Shown piece after piece: positions 9,246 to 18,335 of a DNA stretch of 64,000 nt (the first letter of the stretch is position 1; the number at the start of each line of letters is the position of its first letter). The notes under the pieces were generated by a model that was given only the letters and a program-made list of their open reading frames with translations, was not told the origin of the DNA and ran no database searches. The stretch is from Gammaproteobacteria bacterium (GTDB lineage Bacteria > Pseudomonadota > Gammaproteobacteria > Steroidobacterales > Foliamicaceae). The DNA is taken from positions 142,266 through 206,265 of the forward strand of contig VXYS01000006.1 of NCBI GenBank assembly GCA_009845905.1, read 5' to 3'. The position numbers and the translations under genes were made by a program.

Positions 9246-12146
9246 ATGTCCGTGAATTTTGTCCGTTGTCTCCCGGTCGTGTTCTTGTCCGCCCTGATTC
9301 TGGGTGGCTGCGGCGGCGGCAGCGCTGGCGAGGACCTGGTCATCAATACGGCCCCGCCCACCGATACCGGCAGCGGTTCGGAAACGCCCACGTCGGCCAA
9401 TGATCCGTTTCCCGTATCGGATGCCTTTGCAGGCAACGGCAATCGGATCGGTCTCGATCCCATGCTGAACTCCAACGGCACGCCCGGCGACGGCGCGCCG
9501 GACCTGCAGGGAGCGGAGTGGGCCTTCACTTCCAGTTCGCCCGACCTGCAGGGCGATGCCTTCGCCATATCCCTTGGCGGGGAGTTCGAGGACGTGGACT
9601 ACGTGGGCGCGTTTGCCCAGGACATGGCCGATACCTGGACCGAGGGCTGGACGGTGGGCGTGCACGGCAACAGGACCGTGTGGCAGCCCAGGGGCGAACC
9701 GGCTTCCAACAGCGACTGCCCGGCCGGAACCACCTTCGTGGAAGCCCGGACGCTGCCCGAGTCCGTGGGCGGCGGTTCGATGGACCTTTGCCAGCTGGCG
9801 CGCCGCTACGACACGGACGGGCAGACCATCACGCTCACCGGCGACAACATCTACCGCCTGGCCGCCGGCTTCCCCGGCACCTATATCGGCAATGGCGAAG
9901 CGGCGGACGGCAACGCGGGCAATGACGTTTCCGTAACGCTCGTGATCGAGTCCGGAGCCCTGATCCTGGGATCGCAGCAGGAGGCCCTGATCGTCACGCG
10001 GGGATCGCGCATCGAAGCCTCGGGCACCGCCGAGGATCCCATCGTCATGACCTCCAAGGACCAATTCGACGAATGGGTGGACGGCCGGGCGAGGGCGGAC
10101 GGGCGCGGCGAGTGGGCCGGCCTGGCTCTGATGGGCTATGGCCGCTCCAACGAGTGCGGCGATCCCTGCGACGTCAACGCGGAAGGCAATATCGGCGCCT
10201 ACGGCGGCACGGACGATTCCGACGACAGCGGGTTCATCAAATACCTGGTGATCCGCCACGCCGGCAACGACATCGACGGCAACGGCAACGAGCTGAACGG
10301 CCTGACCCTGTTCGCGACCGGTTCGGCAACCCGTTCGTCCTACGTCCAGGTGCACTACGGGTTCGATGACGGCGTCGAGCACTTCGGCGCCACCGATCAC
10401 ATGGACCACGTCGTGATCACGGGCGCCCGGGACGACTCCTTCGACTGGGGGCAGGGCTATCGCGGCAGCGCCCAGTTCGTGCTGATCATCCAGGCGCGGG
10501 ACGACGGCGATCGGGGGATCGAGGCCGACAACGACGGGGACAACCCGCTGGCCGTGCCGGTCTCGCGGCCGACACTGGCGAACTTCACGATCCTGGGCGC
10601 CGCGGACAGCGCGGAAACCTCATCCGACGGCATCCTGCTGCGGCGCGGAACGGGGGCGCGCATCTACAACTTCCTGGTGGCCGACTTTCAGGACGCCTGC
10701 CTGGACGTGGATGGAGCCGCCACGGAGGACCTGTTCGGCACCGACCTGACGATCGAGAATTCGCTGTTTTACTGCCCCGCCAAGGAGGTCTACGAGAGTG
10801 GTGACGACGACGTGTCCGGAGCGGCGATCGCCAACTGGGTGGATAGGAATCCCGACAACCGGATCGCCAATCCCAACCTGCGCGCCGACTACCGGCCCAA
10901 CGCAGTCGAGGCGGACGTGACCAGCAACCTGTTCGTGACCACCGATTACGTGGGCGCCTTCGCGCAGGATACGGAAGACAACTGGACCGAAGGCTGGACC
11001 GTTTCGCTGAACGGCAACGCCACCGTCTGGGAGCCCGCGGTCGATAATCCGGGCGCCGACGAGAGCTGTCCGGCCGGCACCACGGCCGACGGCAGCCTGG
11101 AACTGCCCTCCGCGGTGGGCGGCGGCCGGATGGACTTGTGCCGCCTGCAGCGCCGCTACGACACCGACGACTCGACGCTGACCCTGACCAACGACAACAT
11201 CTACGCGCCGGCGTCCGGTTTCCCGGGCACCTACATCGGCAATGGCGAGGAGGCCGACGGCGATGCGTCCGACAATGTGTCGGTGACGCTGAAGATCGAA
11301 CCGGGCACGCTGGTCCTCGCCTCTTCCGGCGAGGCTGTGATCATCACTCGCGGCTCGCGGATCGAAGCCGACGGCACCGCCGAGGACCCGATCGTCATGA
11401 CCTCGCGGCGCCAGTTCGATGACTGGGCGGCCGGAGGCGACGGTACCGCGGGCCGCGGCGAGTGGGCCGGCCTGGCGCTGATGGGCTACGCTCGCTCCAA
11501 CGAGTGCGGCAGCCCCTGCGACGTGGCTGCCGAAGGCAACATCGGCGCCTACGGGGGTAATGACGCCGCCGACGACAGCGGTTACATCCGCTACCTGGTG
11601 ATCCGCCATGCCGGCAATGACATCGACGGCAACGGCAACGAGCTGAACGGCCTTACGATGTTCGCCACCGGTTCCGGCACCCGCGTTTCCTACCTGCAGG
11701 TGCACAAGGGACTGGACGACGGCGTGGAGCACTTCGGCGCCAGCGACTTCATGGACCACGTGGTGATCACGGACACGGCCGACGACTCCTTCGACTGGGG
11801 CCAGGGCTACCTGGGCGGCGCGCAGTTCGTTGTGATCCGCCAGTCTTCCGACGACGCGGACCGCGGCATCGAGGCGGACAATGACGGCGACGCTCCCAAC
11901 GCGCAGCCGATTTCCGGCCCGACGCTGGCGAACTTCACGATGATCGGCACCGAGGACGGCGGCACCAGCACGATCGGCGTGCTGCTTCGCCGTGGAACCG
12001 GCGCGACCATGTGGAACAGCGTGGTCACCGGCTTCAACCGTTGCGTGGACTTCGATGACGAGGCCACGTTCGGCCGCTACAACACCGGCGAGATCGCGTT
12101 CCACAACAACGTCGTATCCTGCGCCACCAATTTCGACGAAGAATGA
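9246..12146 (+). CDS. Large lipoprotein with two tandem about 400-residue modules
   Basis: 966 aa. Lipoprotein signal with lipobox LGGC (Cys22), then a Gly/Ser/Thr-rich linker. Two homologous modules start at DYVGAFAQD (residues 118 and 567). Each contains WTEGWTV, CPAGTT, RRYDTD, GFPGTYIGNGE, RGSRIEA-x-GTAEDPIVMTS, GRGEWAGLALMGY, SNECG-PCDV, IRHAGNDIDGNGNELNG and DDSFDWGQGY. The short, regularly spaced hydrophobic strands and turn residues suggest a right-handed parallel beta-helix. Predicted anchored to the outer membrane, possibly surface-exposed, and working with the TonB receptor just upstream. Acidic and Asn/Gly-rich turns could bind calcium. Function unknown. The ribosome site AGGAGGGG precedes the ATG. 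Confidence 0.75.
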   Translation: MSVNFVRCLPVVFLSALILGGCGGGSAGEDLVINTAPPTDTGSGSETPTSANDPFPVSDAFAGNGNRIGLDPMLNSNGTPGDGAPDLQGAEWAFTSSSPDLQGDAFAISLGGEFEDVDYVGAFAQDMADTWTEGWTVGVHGNRTVWQPRGEPASNSDCPAGTTFVEARTLPESVGGGSMDLCQLARRYDTDGQTITLTGDNIYRLAAGFPGTYIGNGEAADGNAGNDVSVTLVIESGALILGSQQEALIVTRGSRIEASGTAEDPIVMTSKDQFDEWVDGRARADGRGEWAGLALMGYGRSNECGDPCDVNAEGNIGAYGGTDDSDDSGFIKYLVIRHAGNDIDGNGNELNGLTLFATGSATRSSYVQVHYGFDDGVEHFGATDHMDHVVITGARDDSFDWGQGYRGSAQFVLIIQARDDGDRGIEADNDGDNPLAVPVSRPTLANFTILGAADSAETSSDGILLRRGTGARIYNFLVADFQDACLDVDGAATEDLFGTDLTIENSLFYCPAKEVYESGDDDVSGAAIANWVDRNPDNRIANPNLRADYRPNAVEADVTSNLFVTTDYVGAFAQDTEDNWTEGWTVSLNGNATVWEPAVDNPGADESCPAGTTADGSLELPSAVGGGRMDLCRLQRRYDTDDSTLTLTNDNIYAPASGFPGTYIGNGEEADGDASDNVSVTLKIEPGTLVLASSGEAVIITRGSRIEADGTAEDPIVMTSRRQFDDWAAGGDGTAGRGEWAGLALMGYARSNECGSPCDVAAEGNIGAYGGNDAADDSGYIRYLVIRHAGNDIDGNGNELNGLTMFATGSGTRVSYLQVHKGLDDGVEHFGASDFMDHVVITDTADDSFDWGQGYLGGAQFVVIRQSSDDADRGIEADNDGDAPNAQPISGPTLANFTMIGTEDGGTSTIGVLLRRGTGATMWNSVVTGFNRCVDFDDEATFGRYNTGEIAFHNNVVSCATNFDEE

Positions 12147-12153
12147 GTGTGAA

Positions 12154-12255
12154 GCCCTGTGTTCGGCCCGCCTCCTCGACGGAGCGTTGGAGCAGGGACA
12201 GCGAGAATCGAGCCAGGATGGCGTCTCCGCCGAGGAGGCGGGCCGAACACAGGGC
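12154..12255 (-). repeat. Long-hairpin repeat A3 (core reversed)
   Basis: 29-bp arms (12154-12182 and 12227-12255) pair with one mismatch around a 44-bp core (12183-12226) identical in sense to A2. It starts 8 bp after the lipoprotein stop codon and ends 44 bp before phoB, so it is well placed to end the TonB/lipoprotein transcript. The flank GGGCGAGGAAGC overlaps and follows the right arm, as at A2. Confidence 0.9.
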
Positions 12256-12298
12256 GAGGAAGCACGCGTGCCGGGGAATGGCATAATCGGATAGCGAA

Positions 12299-12982
12299 AT
12301 GCGGCGCGACATTCTGGTAGTTGAAGACGAGGGCGCGATTCGCGGAATGCTCGCCTTCAACCTGCGTCGCGCAGACTTCGACGTGCGCGAAGCCGAAGAC
12401 GCCGGCGCCGCCCGCAAGGCCATCGCCGAACGCCTTCCAGACCTGGCCATCATCGACTGGATGCTGCCGGACAGCAGCGGTCTGGAACTGACCCGCTGGA
12501 TCAAGCGCACGCCCGAAACCCGCGACGTGGCCATCATCATGGTTACCGCCCGCTCCCAGGAGGAGGACAAGATTTCGGGACTGAGCAGCGGCGCCGACGA
12601 CTACGTCACCAAGCCGTTCTCGAGCCGCGAGCTGCTGGCCCGCATCAACGCGGTGCTGCGCCGCTCCCAGAGCACCCGGGAAGACCCGATAACGCGTGGG
12701 CGGCTGACGCTGAACCCGGTCAGCCATCGCGTGCACACCGACCGGGGGCCCGTCATCGTGGGGCCGACCGAATTCCGCCTGCTGCGCCTGTTCATGGAAC
12801 GCCCCGAGCGCGTATTCAGCCGTTCGCAGTTGCTGGACCGCGTCTGGGGGCCGGCGGTTTTCGTGGAGGACCGCACCGTGGACGTGCATATCCGGCGTCT
12901 CAGGAAAGCGCTGGAAGCGCATGAGGTGGACCGCTACATCCAGACCGTGCGAGGCGCGGGCTACCGTTTCTCGCTGCAGTAG
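12299..12982 (+). CDS. phoB: PhoB-type response regulator
   Basis: 227 aa OmpR/PhoB-family transcription factor. The receiver domain (about 1-120) has the acidic pair E9/D10, phosphoacceptor D53 (IIDWMLPD), T84 and K106 (VTKPF). The winged-helix DNA-binding domain (about 130-227) ends DRTVDVHIRRLRKAL and TVRGAGYRFS as in PhoB. A histidine kinase of PhoR type follows in the same direction. The symbol rests on this pairing and on the PhoB-box-like repeats 5.8 kb upstream. Expected to activate phosphate-starvation genes. Confidence 0.88.
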   Translation: MRRDILVVEDEGAIRGMLAFNLRRADFDVREAEDAGAARKAIAERLPDLAIIDWMLPDSSGLELTRWIKRTPETRDVAIIMVTARSQEEDKISGLSSGADDYVTKPFSSRELLARINAVLRRSQSTREDPITRGRLTLNPVSHRVHTDRGPVIVGPTEFRLLRLFMERPERVFSRSQLLDRVWGPAVFVEDRTVDVHIRRLRKALEAHEVDRYIQTVRGAGYRFSLQ

Positions 12983-13027
12983 AGCCGAATCCTGGATCCC
13001 CTGGTCCGCAGACTGGTTATTCGCATT

Positions 13028-14299
13028 GTGCTGCGCGCTTGCGGTGCGGCGGCGGTGCTGGCCGTGGCCGGCTGGCTGCTTGCCGAGAGGCCGATTGCGG
13101 GCGCCCTGGCTGGTCTGGTCCTGGTTCTTGCATGGGAATTGTCGGTCCAGGTGCGCGCCGCGGGCGAGCTGTCGCAACTGTTCGACCCGGATGCATGGTC
13201 CGGAGGCGCGTTCTCCTTCGCCGAACTGCCGCAGCAGTTGAGCGACCTGGAGAGCCGCACGGAGGAGGCCGAAGAACGGCTCAGGAAGGTGCTGAAGGCC
13301 TTGCGCAGCACGGCGCGGTCCTTCCCCGACGCGGCCCTGGTGCTGAACGACCAGGGAGAGGTTGTGGTCAGCAACCGCGAGGCCCGCCGTATGCTGGGCG
13401 TGCGCAAACGGCTGGACAAGGGCAGGCCGGCGCTGAAACTGATCCGCGATGCCGAGTTCAGGACTTGGCTTGAGCGCGGCGGCAAGGACCTGGTGCGGTT
13501 CAAGTCGCCGGAGAAGCCCGACAGCTGGCTGGAGGCGCAGCGCGTTCCCTACGCGGAAAAGCAATTCCTGCTCCTGGTGCGCGACGTCACCGCCGCGGTG
13601 CTGGCGGACAAGACCCGCTCCGACTTCGTGGCCAACGCCTCGCACGAACTGCAGACGCCCCTGACGGTGCTGACCGGCTACCTGGAGTCGATGTCGGAGG
13701 ATGAGGAGTTTCCCGATCGCTGGAGCGACCCTGTCCAGCACATGGCATCGCAGTGCGACCGCATGACCAGGCTGGTACGGGACCTTCTCGAGTTGTCTCG
13801 GCTGGAGACGTCCGAAACTCCGCCCGGCTTCACGCCCCTGAACATGATGGACGTTCTCGGAGACGCGGTGCAGGTCGCGACAGCGCGTTCCAGCGGCCAG
13901 TTGGATATCCGCGCCGAAGTCAGGAGTGAACGACCTTTGCTGGGCGACGAAGCCGAGATCCGGTCGGTCGCGACCAACCTGGCGATCAATTCAGCAGCGT
14001 TTACGCCGCCCGGCGGCGTAGTCGTATTGCGCTGGCAAGCGGGCCGCTCCGGCGGACAACTCTCCGCGACCGATACCGGCATCGGAATCCGGCGGGAACA
14101 CCTTCCGCGCCTGACCGAACGGTTCTACCGGGTGCGGGGAGAGGGCAGTCCCGTGGTTCCGGGCACCGGTCTGGGACTGGCCATCGTCAAGCATGTGCTG
14201 ACGCGTCACGACGGCAGCTTGCAAATAAAGAGCAAGCCCGGTTCGGGAAGCACGTTTACCTGTAACTTTCCGGCCAAGCGCGTCGGCGACACAGCCTGA
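13028..14299 (+). CDS. phoR: PhoR-type phosphate sensor histidine kinase
   Basis: About 423 aa membrane histidine kinase. A hydrophobic segment (about residues 5-45) is followed by a PAS-like region (ARSFPDAALVLNDQGEVVVSN), the H-box FVANASHELQTPLTVL with His206, an N-box (ATNLAINSAAFTPPGG) and the GTGLGLAIVKHV G2 box. The reading frame is open back to the phoB stop codon with no ATG. GTG 13028 is used, but the sequence upstream also looks coding, so the protein could start near 12989 at a non-ATG codon. PhoR in enterics has the same single N-terminal membrane region plus PAS layout. Confidence 0.87.
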   Translation: MLRACGAAAVLAVAGWLLAERPIAGALAGLVLVLAWELSVQVRAAGELSQLFDPDAWSGGAFSFAELPQQLSDLESRTEEAEERLRKVLKALRSTARSFPDAALVLNDQGEVVVSNREARRMLGVRKRLDKGRPALKLIRDAEFRTWLERGGKDLVRFKSPEKPDSWLEAQRVPYAEKQFLLLVRDVTAAVLADKTRSDFVANASHELQTPLTVLTGYLESMSEDEEFPDRWSDPVQHMASQCDRMTRLVRDLLELSRLETSETPPGFTPLNMMDVLGDAVQVATARSSGQLDIRAEVRSERPLLGDEAEIRSVATNLAINSAAFTPPGGVVVLRWQAGRSGGQLSATDTGIGIRREHLPRLTERFYRVRGEGSPVVPGTGLGLAIVKHVLTRHDGSLQIKSKPGSGSTFTCNFPAKRVGDTA

Positions 14300-14331
14300 G
14301 GCTAACCGCTCCCGGCTGATACGACGGTGCG

Positions 14332-15720
14332 CTAACCCGCACGCTCCGCGCCTGCTATCGGCAGCGGTTCGGTCCTGTTCCATTCTCCCCGGGTAAAGTC
14401 CGGAATCGGCTTGCTGTTGCCCCGGTCGGCGACCGAATCGGCGCTTATCGGTCCGATGGCCGACCAGGCGGCAGCATCATAGACGTCCTGGTCCAGCGGT
14501 TCCCCGTTTCTGAGGCAGTACACCAGGCGCCAGCACATCAGGTGGTCCATGCCGCCGTGGCCTCCCTGTTCCTCGGCCCGCCGGCCCATCTGCACCCAAA
14601 GCGGATGGTCGAACCGCGCCCGCCATGCCGTCATGTCGTGGTCCCACTCGTGGAATGACCTGACGCCGCCTTCCTCCAGCGCGATGCGGTTGGGAAAGCC
14701 CGCGAACACCCCGTTGGTGCCCTGGATCAGGTTATGGCGCGAGTACGGACGGGGCGTTGTCGTGTCGTGCTGCACCATGATCGTCCGGCCCTGCACGGTC
14801 CTGATCAGACTCGTGTTCATATCGCCCGTGACGTAGTCGAGCCGGTTTCGTTCGTGTTCCGGCGGAAACTCGCGGCGCGCATAGGCCGCCCTGCCGGCGG
14901 CCGGAGAGCTGATGGAATTCATGTAGTCGAACCGATCGCCGCGATTGATACCCATGTACTGGGCGATCGGACCCAGGCCGTGCGTGGGATAGAGATTACC
15001 GTTGCGCTTCGCGTGCCATTGCGTTCGCCAGGAGCCCGTCTTGTGGTCGATCTCCTTCATCTGCCAGCGCAGTTCGTGGATATAGGCCGCCTCTCCGTGC
15101 AGCAGTTCGCCGAAAAGTCCCTGGCGGACCATGTTCAGGACCATCAGTTCGTCCCGGCCGTAGCAGACGTTCTCCAGCATCATGCAGTTCATCCGCGTGC
15201 GCTCGGACGTGTCGACCAGCCACCAGGCCTCGTCGAGCGTGGTGACCGCGGGCACCTCGACGAACGCGTGCTTGCCGCTTTCCATCGCTTCCGCGGCCAT
15301 GATCGCGTGCCAGCGCCACGGCGTCGCGATCACCACGATGTCGACGTCCCGGCTATCGAGCAGTTTGCGGTAGGCGTAGTCATCGCCCGTATAGAGTGCC
15401 GCCGGCGATGCGCCCAGGTCCGCCATGATGCCGGCCGCGCGATCGAGCACGGGCTGGTGGGTGTCGCAAATCGCCGTGATGCGGGCGCCCTCGATGTTGC
15501 AGAAGTGCCGTACGAACTCAGTACCCCTTTCGCCTACGCCGATCAGGCCCACACGCACGGTCTCCAGCCGCGGCGCCACCAGACCCATGACCGGGCGGCT
15601 GCCTGTCGGCCTCGGCCGCTCGATTTCCCGAAATTGTTCCCCCGCGGCCGAACCCAGCCCCGCCGCGGCCCCCGCGGCCAATGTCGATTTCAGAAACCCG
15701 CGCCGCCCGATCTTCTTCAC
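14332..15720 (-). CDS. Tat-exported Gfo/Idh/MocA enzyme, glycoside hydrolase family 109-like
   Basis: 462 aa. A twin-arginine signal (RRGFLK, 6-11) is followed by an NAD-binding Rossmann fold ([10 protein letters not shown] near residue 57). The strings [21 protein letters not shown] and [19 protein letters not shown] are characteristic of GH109, whose founding members remove alpha-N-acetylgalactosamine through an NAD-dependent redox mechanism. Such enzymes fold with tightly bound NAD in the cytoplasm, which fits Tat export. It converges on phoR with a 32-bp gap and stands alone, so the natural glycan is not indicated. A plain Gfo/Idh/MocA dehydrogenase is the alternative. Confidence 0.8.
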   Translation of the reverse strand: MKKIGRRGFLKSTLAAGAAAGLGSAAGEQFREIERPRPTGSRPVMGLVAPRLETVRVGLIGVGERGTEFVRHFCNIEGARITAICDTHQPVLDRAAGIMADLGASPAALYTGDDYAYRKLLDSRDVDIVVIATPWRWHAIMAAEAMESGKHAFVEVPAVTTLDEAWWLVDTSERTRMNCMMLENVCYGRDELMVLNMVRQGLFGELLHGEAAYIHELRWQMKEIDHKTGSWRTQWHAKRNGNLYPTHGLGPIAQYMGINRGDRFDYMNSISSPAAGRAAYARREFPPEHERNRLDYVTGDMNTSLIRTVQGRTIMVQHDTTTPRPYSRHNLIQGTNGVFAGFPNRIALEEGGVRSFHEWDHDMTAWRARFDHPLWVQMGRRAEEQGGHGGMDHLMCWRLVYCLRNGEPLDQDVYDAAAWSAIGPISADSVADRGNSKPIPDFTRGEWNRTEPLPIAGAERAG

Positions 15721-15864
15721 TCTTTACGCTCCTCTCGTGTTCCGAATCCGAAGTGTTCGCTCATCATAAGCTTGGCCCACCGTGGCGGGCATCCAAACCC
15801 CCGATAGTGTAAAATTCCGCGGCTTCGCGCACGCTGCGCGGCCGATTTCCATCAACGATTCAAG

Positions 15865-16299
15865 ATGCGCACCGTTTCCGCAAAACCCGGGCAGGTCCAG
15901 CAGGACTGGTTCCTCGTGGACGCTGCCGGCCAGACGCTGGGCCGGCTGGCGACCGAACTTGCCACGCGCCTGCGGGGCAAACACAAGCCCGAATACACGC
16001 CGCACGTGGATACCGGCGATTACATCGTGGTCGTGAACGCGTCCCAGGTCCGTGTGACCGGGGACAAACTGAACCAGAAGATGTATCACCGTCACACAGG
16101 CTATATCGGGAACCTCAAGTCCGTTCCGTTGAAGCGGGTCATGAAGGAAACCCCCGAGCGCGCCATTCTTTCGGCCGTGCGCGGCATGTTGCCGAAGAAC
16201 CGCCTGGGCCGCGCCATGCTCAAGAAGCTCAAGGTCTATCCGGGCCCCGAGCACCAGCATGCCGCGCAGCAGCCCAAGCCCCTGGAGATACGGGCATGA
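15865..16299 (+). CDS. rplM: 50S ribosomal protein L13
   Basis: 144 aa, standard length. The N-terminus has the L13 pattern [41 protein letters not shown]; later YHRHTGYIG and [22 protein letters not shown] are near-invariant in the family. It is followed by rpsI with a 4-bp ATGA overlap, the usual rplM-rpsI operon. The upstream 144-bp gap from the divergent GH109 gene should contain the promoter and any autogenous leader; no clear sigma70 pair was picked out by eye. Confidence 0.98.
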   Translation: MRTVSAKPGQVQQDWFLVDAAGQTLGRLATELATRLRGKHKPEYTPHVDTGDYIVVVNASQVRVTGDKLNQKMYHRHTGYIGNLKSVPLKRVMKETPERAILSAVRGMLPKNRLGRAMLKKLKVYPGPEHQHAAQQPKPLEIRA

Positions 16300-16688
16300 C
16301 CGACACCGTGTATTACGGCACCGGCCGGCGCAAGACCTCCACGGCCCGCGTGTTCCTTCGGCCCGGCACCGGCAACGTGACCGTCAACAGGCGTCCGCTG
16401 GACGAATTCTTCGGCCGCAAGACCGCTCGCATGATCGTGCATCAGCCGCTGAAAGTGGTCGGCCTCGAAGGCCGGATGGACGTCACCGTGACCGTCAAGG
16501 GCGGCGGCACCACCGGTCAGGCCGGCGCCATACGTCACGGCATCACCCGTGCGCTGCTTGCCTACGACGAGGAGCTGCGTCCCAAGCTGAGGGCGCCCGG
16601 CTTCGTCACCCGCGACGCGCGCAAGGTCGAGCGCAAGAAAGTGGGCCTGAGAAAGGCCCGCCGCGCGACCCAATACTCCAAGCGCTGA
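16296..16688 (+). CDS. rpsI: 30S ribosomal protein S9
   Basis: 130 aa, standard length. [19 protein letters not shown] at the N-terminus, [20 protein letters not shown] in the middle, and the basic C-terminus ending YSKR, which reaches the ribosomal P site. The ATG overlaps the rplM stop (ATGA), so the two are translationally coupled. A tRNA-Gln gene starts 36 bp downstream and may be cotranscribed. Confidence 0.98.
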   Translation: MTDTVYYGTGRRKTSTARVFLRPGTGNVTVNRRPLDEFFGRKTARMIVHQPLKVVGLEGRMDVTVTVKGGGTTGQAGAIRHGITRALLAYDEELRPKLRAPGFVTRDARKVERKKVGLRKARRATQYSKR

Positions 16689-16723
16689 TCGCGCTGCGCG
16701 GCGGCGCCCCGCGAGCCAACGGG

Positions 16724-16797
16724 TGGGGGATCGTCTAACGGCAAGACATCGGACTCTGACTCCGAGAATCCAGGTTCGAATCCTGGTCCCCCAGCCA
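16724..16797 (+). tRNA. tRNA-Gln (anticodon CTG)
   Basis: 74 bases including encoded CCA. Acceptor arms TGGGGGA and TCCCCCA pair fully (5' U typical of tRNA-Gln); the anticodon stem TCGGA/TCCGA encloses the loop CTCTGAC with CTG at 16756-16758; the T-loop is GGTTCGAATCC. It lies between rpsI and coq7. Confidence 0.96.
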
Positions 16798-16838
16798 CTC
16801 CACCGGTCACTTGCACCGCGCTCAACGCCAGGCAAAAT

Positions 16839-17486
16839 ATGGGCATGACGGATCAAGAGCGTTCCATAGGCGACCAGCTCCTCGCGGAACTGGGCCACTG
16901 CCTGCGCGTGTGCGCCGGCGAGCCCGCGCCGTCCGCCGACAACCCGGCCGGCGACGCGGAGGACGGGATCGGTACCAGCCGCGACCGCGAACTCAGCGCC
17001 AGCCTCATGCGCGTCAACCATTCGGGCGAAGTCTCCGCCCAGGCGCTCTACCGCGGTCAGGCCCTGGTCGCCCGAGACCCCGGCCTCAGGCGCAATCTGC
17101 TGAGCGCCGCCGAGGAAGAAGGCCGCCATCTGAAGTGGTGCGAGGAGCGGATCACCGAGCTGAACGGCCGCCGCAGCCTGCTGACTCCCTTCTGGTATGC
17201 CGGCTCCTTCGGCATCGGCGCCCTTGCCGGCCTGATGGGCGACCGCTCCAGCCTCGGATTCCTTGCCGAGACCGAAGCGCAGGTCGAGAGTCATCTCGAT
17301 GGACACCTTGAAGAGCTGCCCGCCGACGATGTGCGCAGCCGCAGGATCCTCGAGCAGATGCGCGCCGACGAGGCCCGCCACGGGCGGGACGCGGAAGAAG
17401 CCGGCGGCGAACCGCTGCCGGAGGTCGCACGTTCGGCCATGCGCCTGGTTTCCGGCGTCATGACCACCACCGCGCGCTACATTTGA
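16839..17486 (+). CDS. coq7: Demethoxyubiquinone hydroxylase Coq7
   Basis: 215 aa di-iron hydroxylase of ubiquinone biosynthesis, catalysing the last ring hydroxylation at the membrane. The ferritin-like four-helix fold shows iron ligands in LMRVNHSGEVSAQALYRGQ, EEEGRHLKWC, ETEAQVESHLDGHL and MRADEARHGRDA, with the glutamates and histidines of all motifs intact. WYAGSFGIGALAGLMGDR is the conserved membrane-contact helix. The residue count fits bacterial Coq7. A second in-frame ATG two codons downstream is an equally possible start. It is 9 bp upstream of rpe and probably cotranscribed with it. Confidence 0.93.
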   Translation: MGMTDQERSIGDQLLAELGHCLRVCAGEPAPSADNPAGDAEDGIGTSRDRELSASLMRVNHSGEVSAQALYRGQALVARDPGLRRNLLSAAEEEGRHLKWCEERITELNGRRSLLTPFWYAGSFGIGALAGLMGDRSSLGFLAETEAQVESHLDGHLEELPADDVRSRRILEQMRADEARHGRDAEEAGGEPLPEVARSAMRLVSGVMTTTARYI

Positions 17487-17495
17487 GGCAGTGAA

Positions 17496-18161
17496 ATGAA
17501 ACGGGCCCGCATCGCTCCCTCGATCCTTTCTGCCGATTTCGCCCGCCTCGGCGAGGAGGTCGAAGCCGTCCTGGAGGCCGGCGCCGACGTGATCCACTTC
17601 GACGTTATGGACCATCATTACGTTCCCAACCTGACCGTGGGGCCGCTGGTCTGCCGCGCCCTGCGCGAGCATGGGATCACGGCGCCGATCGACGTGCACC
17701 TGATGGTCAGCCCGGTCGATGAAGTGGCCCGGTCCTTCGCCGAGGCCGGCGCGAGCATCGTGAGCTTCCATCCCGAGGCCAGCGACCACGTCGACCGCAC
17801 GATCGGGCTGATCCACGAGAACGGCTGCCGCGCGGGGCTGGCCTTCAATCCCGCAACGCCGCTGAGCTGGCTGGACCACACGCTACAGGAAATCGACCTG
17901 GTACTGATCATGTCGGTCAATCCGGGTTTCGGCGGCCAGAAATTCATACCCCAGGCGCTCGCCAAGCTTGCCGAGGCCCGCAGCCGCATCGACGCTGGCG
18001 GGCGCGACGTGTGGCTGGAAGTGGACGGCGGCGTGAAGGCCGGCAATATCGCGGAAATCGCGGCCGCCGGCGCCGATACCTTCGTGGCCGGCTCGGCGAT
18101 CTTCGGCGCGAACGATTACGCGCAGGCGATCGGGGAAATGCGCGCGGCCCTCGGCGAATAG
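17496..18161 (+). CDS. rpe: Ribulose-phosphate 3-epimerase
   Basis: 221 aa TIM-barrel enzyme of the pentose phosphate pathway, interconverting ribulose-5-phosphate and xylulose-5-phosphate. [17 protein letters not shown] opens the barrel; [16 protein letters not shown] carries metal-binding His and Asp; [24 protein letters not shown] and EVDGGV carry the remaining active-site residues; VAGSAIF is the phosphate loop. Cytoplasmic. Followed by the A4 hairpin 23 bp after the stop, facing djlA. Confidence 0.97.
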   Translation: MKRARIAPSILSADFARLGEEVEAVLEAGADVIHFDVMDHHYVPNLTVGPLVCRALREHGITAPIDVHLMVSPVDEVARSFAEAGASIVSFHPEASDHVDRTIGLIHENGCRAGLAFNPATPLSWLDHTLQEIDLVLIMSVNPGFGGQKFIPQALAKLAEARSRIDAGGRDVWLEVDGGVKAGNIAEIAAAGADTFVAGSAIFGANDYAQAIGEMRAALGE

Positions 18162-18184
18162 CCTCCCCGGGCGCTTCGATCCCG

Positions 18185-18304
18185 CCTCGTTGTCTGTCTT
18201 CCTCTCGTGGGAGACGCTGCTCGCGCCGGGTCATCGGCGCTCGCTGGCTCGATTCTCGCTGTCCCTGCTCCAACGCTCCCTCGAGAGGAAGACAGACAAC
18301 GAGG
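18185..18304 (+). repeat. Long-hairpin repeat A4 (core forward, enlarged)
   Basis: 27-bp arms (18185-18211 and 18278-18304) pair with one mismatch. The core is 66 bp (18212-18277), about 22 bp longer than in the other A copies. The 5' part after GAGACGC is replaced by a GC-rich stretch ending CATCGGCGCTCGC, while the TGGCTCGATTCTCGC to CAACGCT part is conserved. It sits between the convergent genes rpe and djlA. Confidence 0.88.
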
Positions 18305-18335
18305 CTACGGTCGGCGAAGAGCCTGAAAGGCGGGT

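Noticed and set aside
7322..9568. 748-codon minus-strand open frame across the first TonB receptor
   Set aside because: It is antisense to a full receptor with signal peptide, plug and C-terminal Phe, and it resembles no family.
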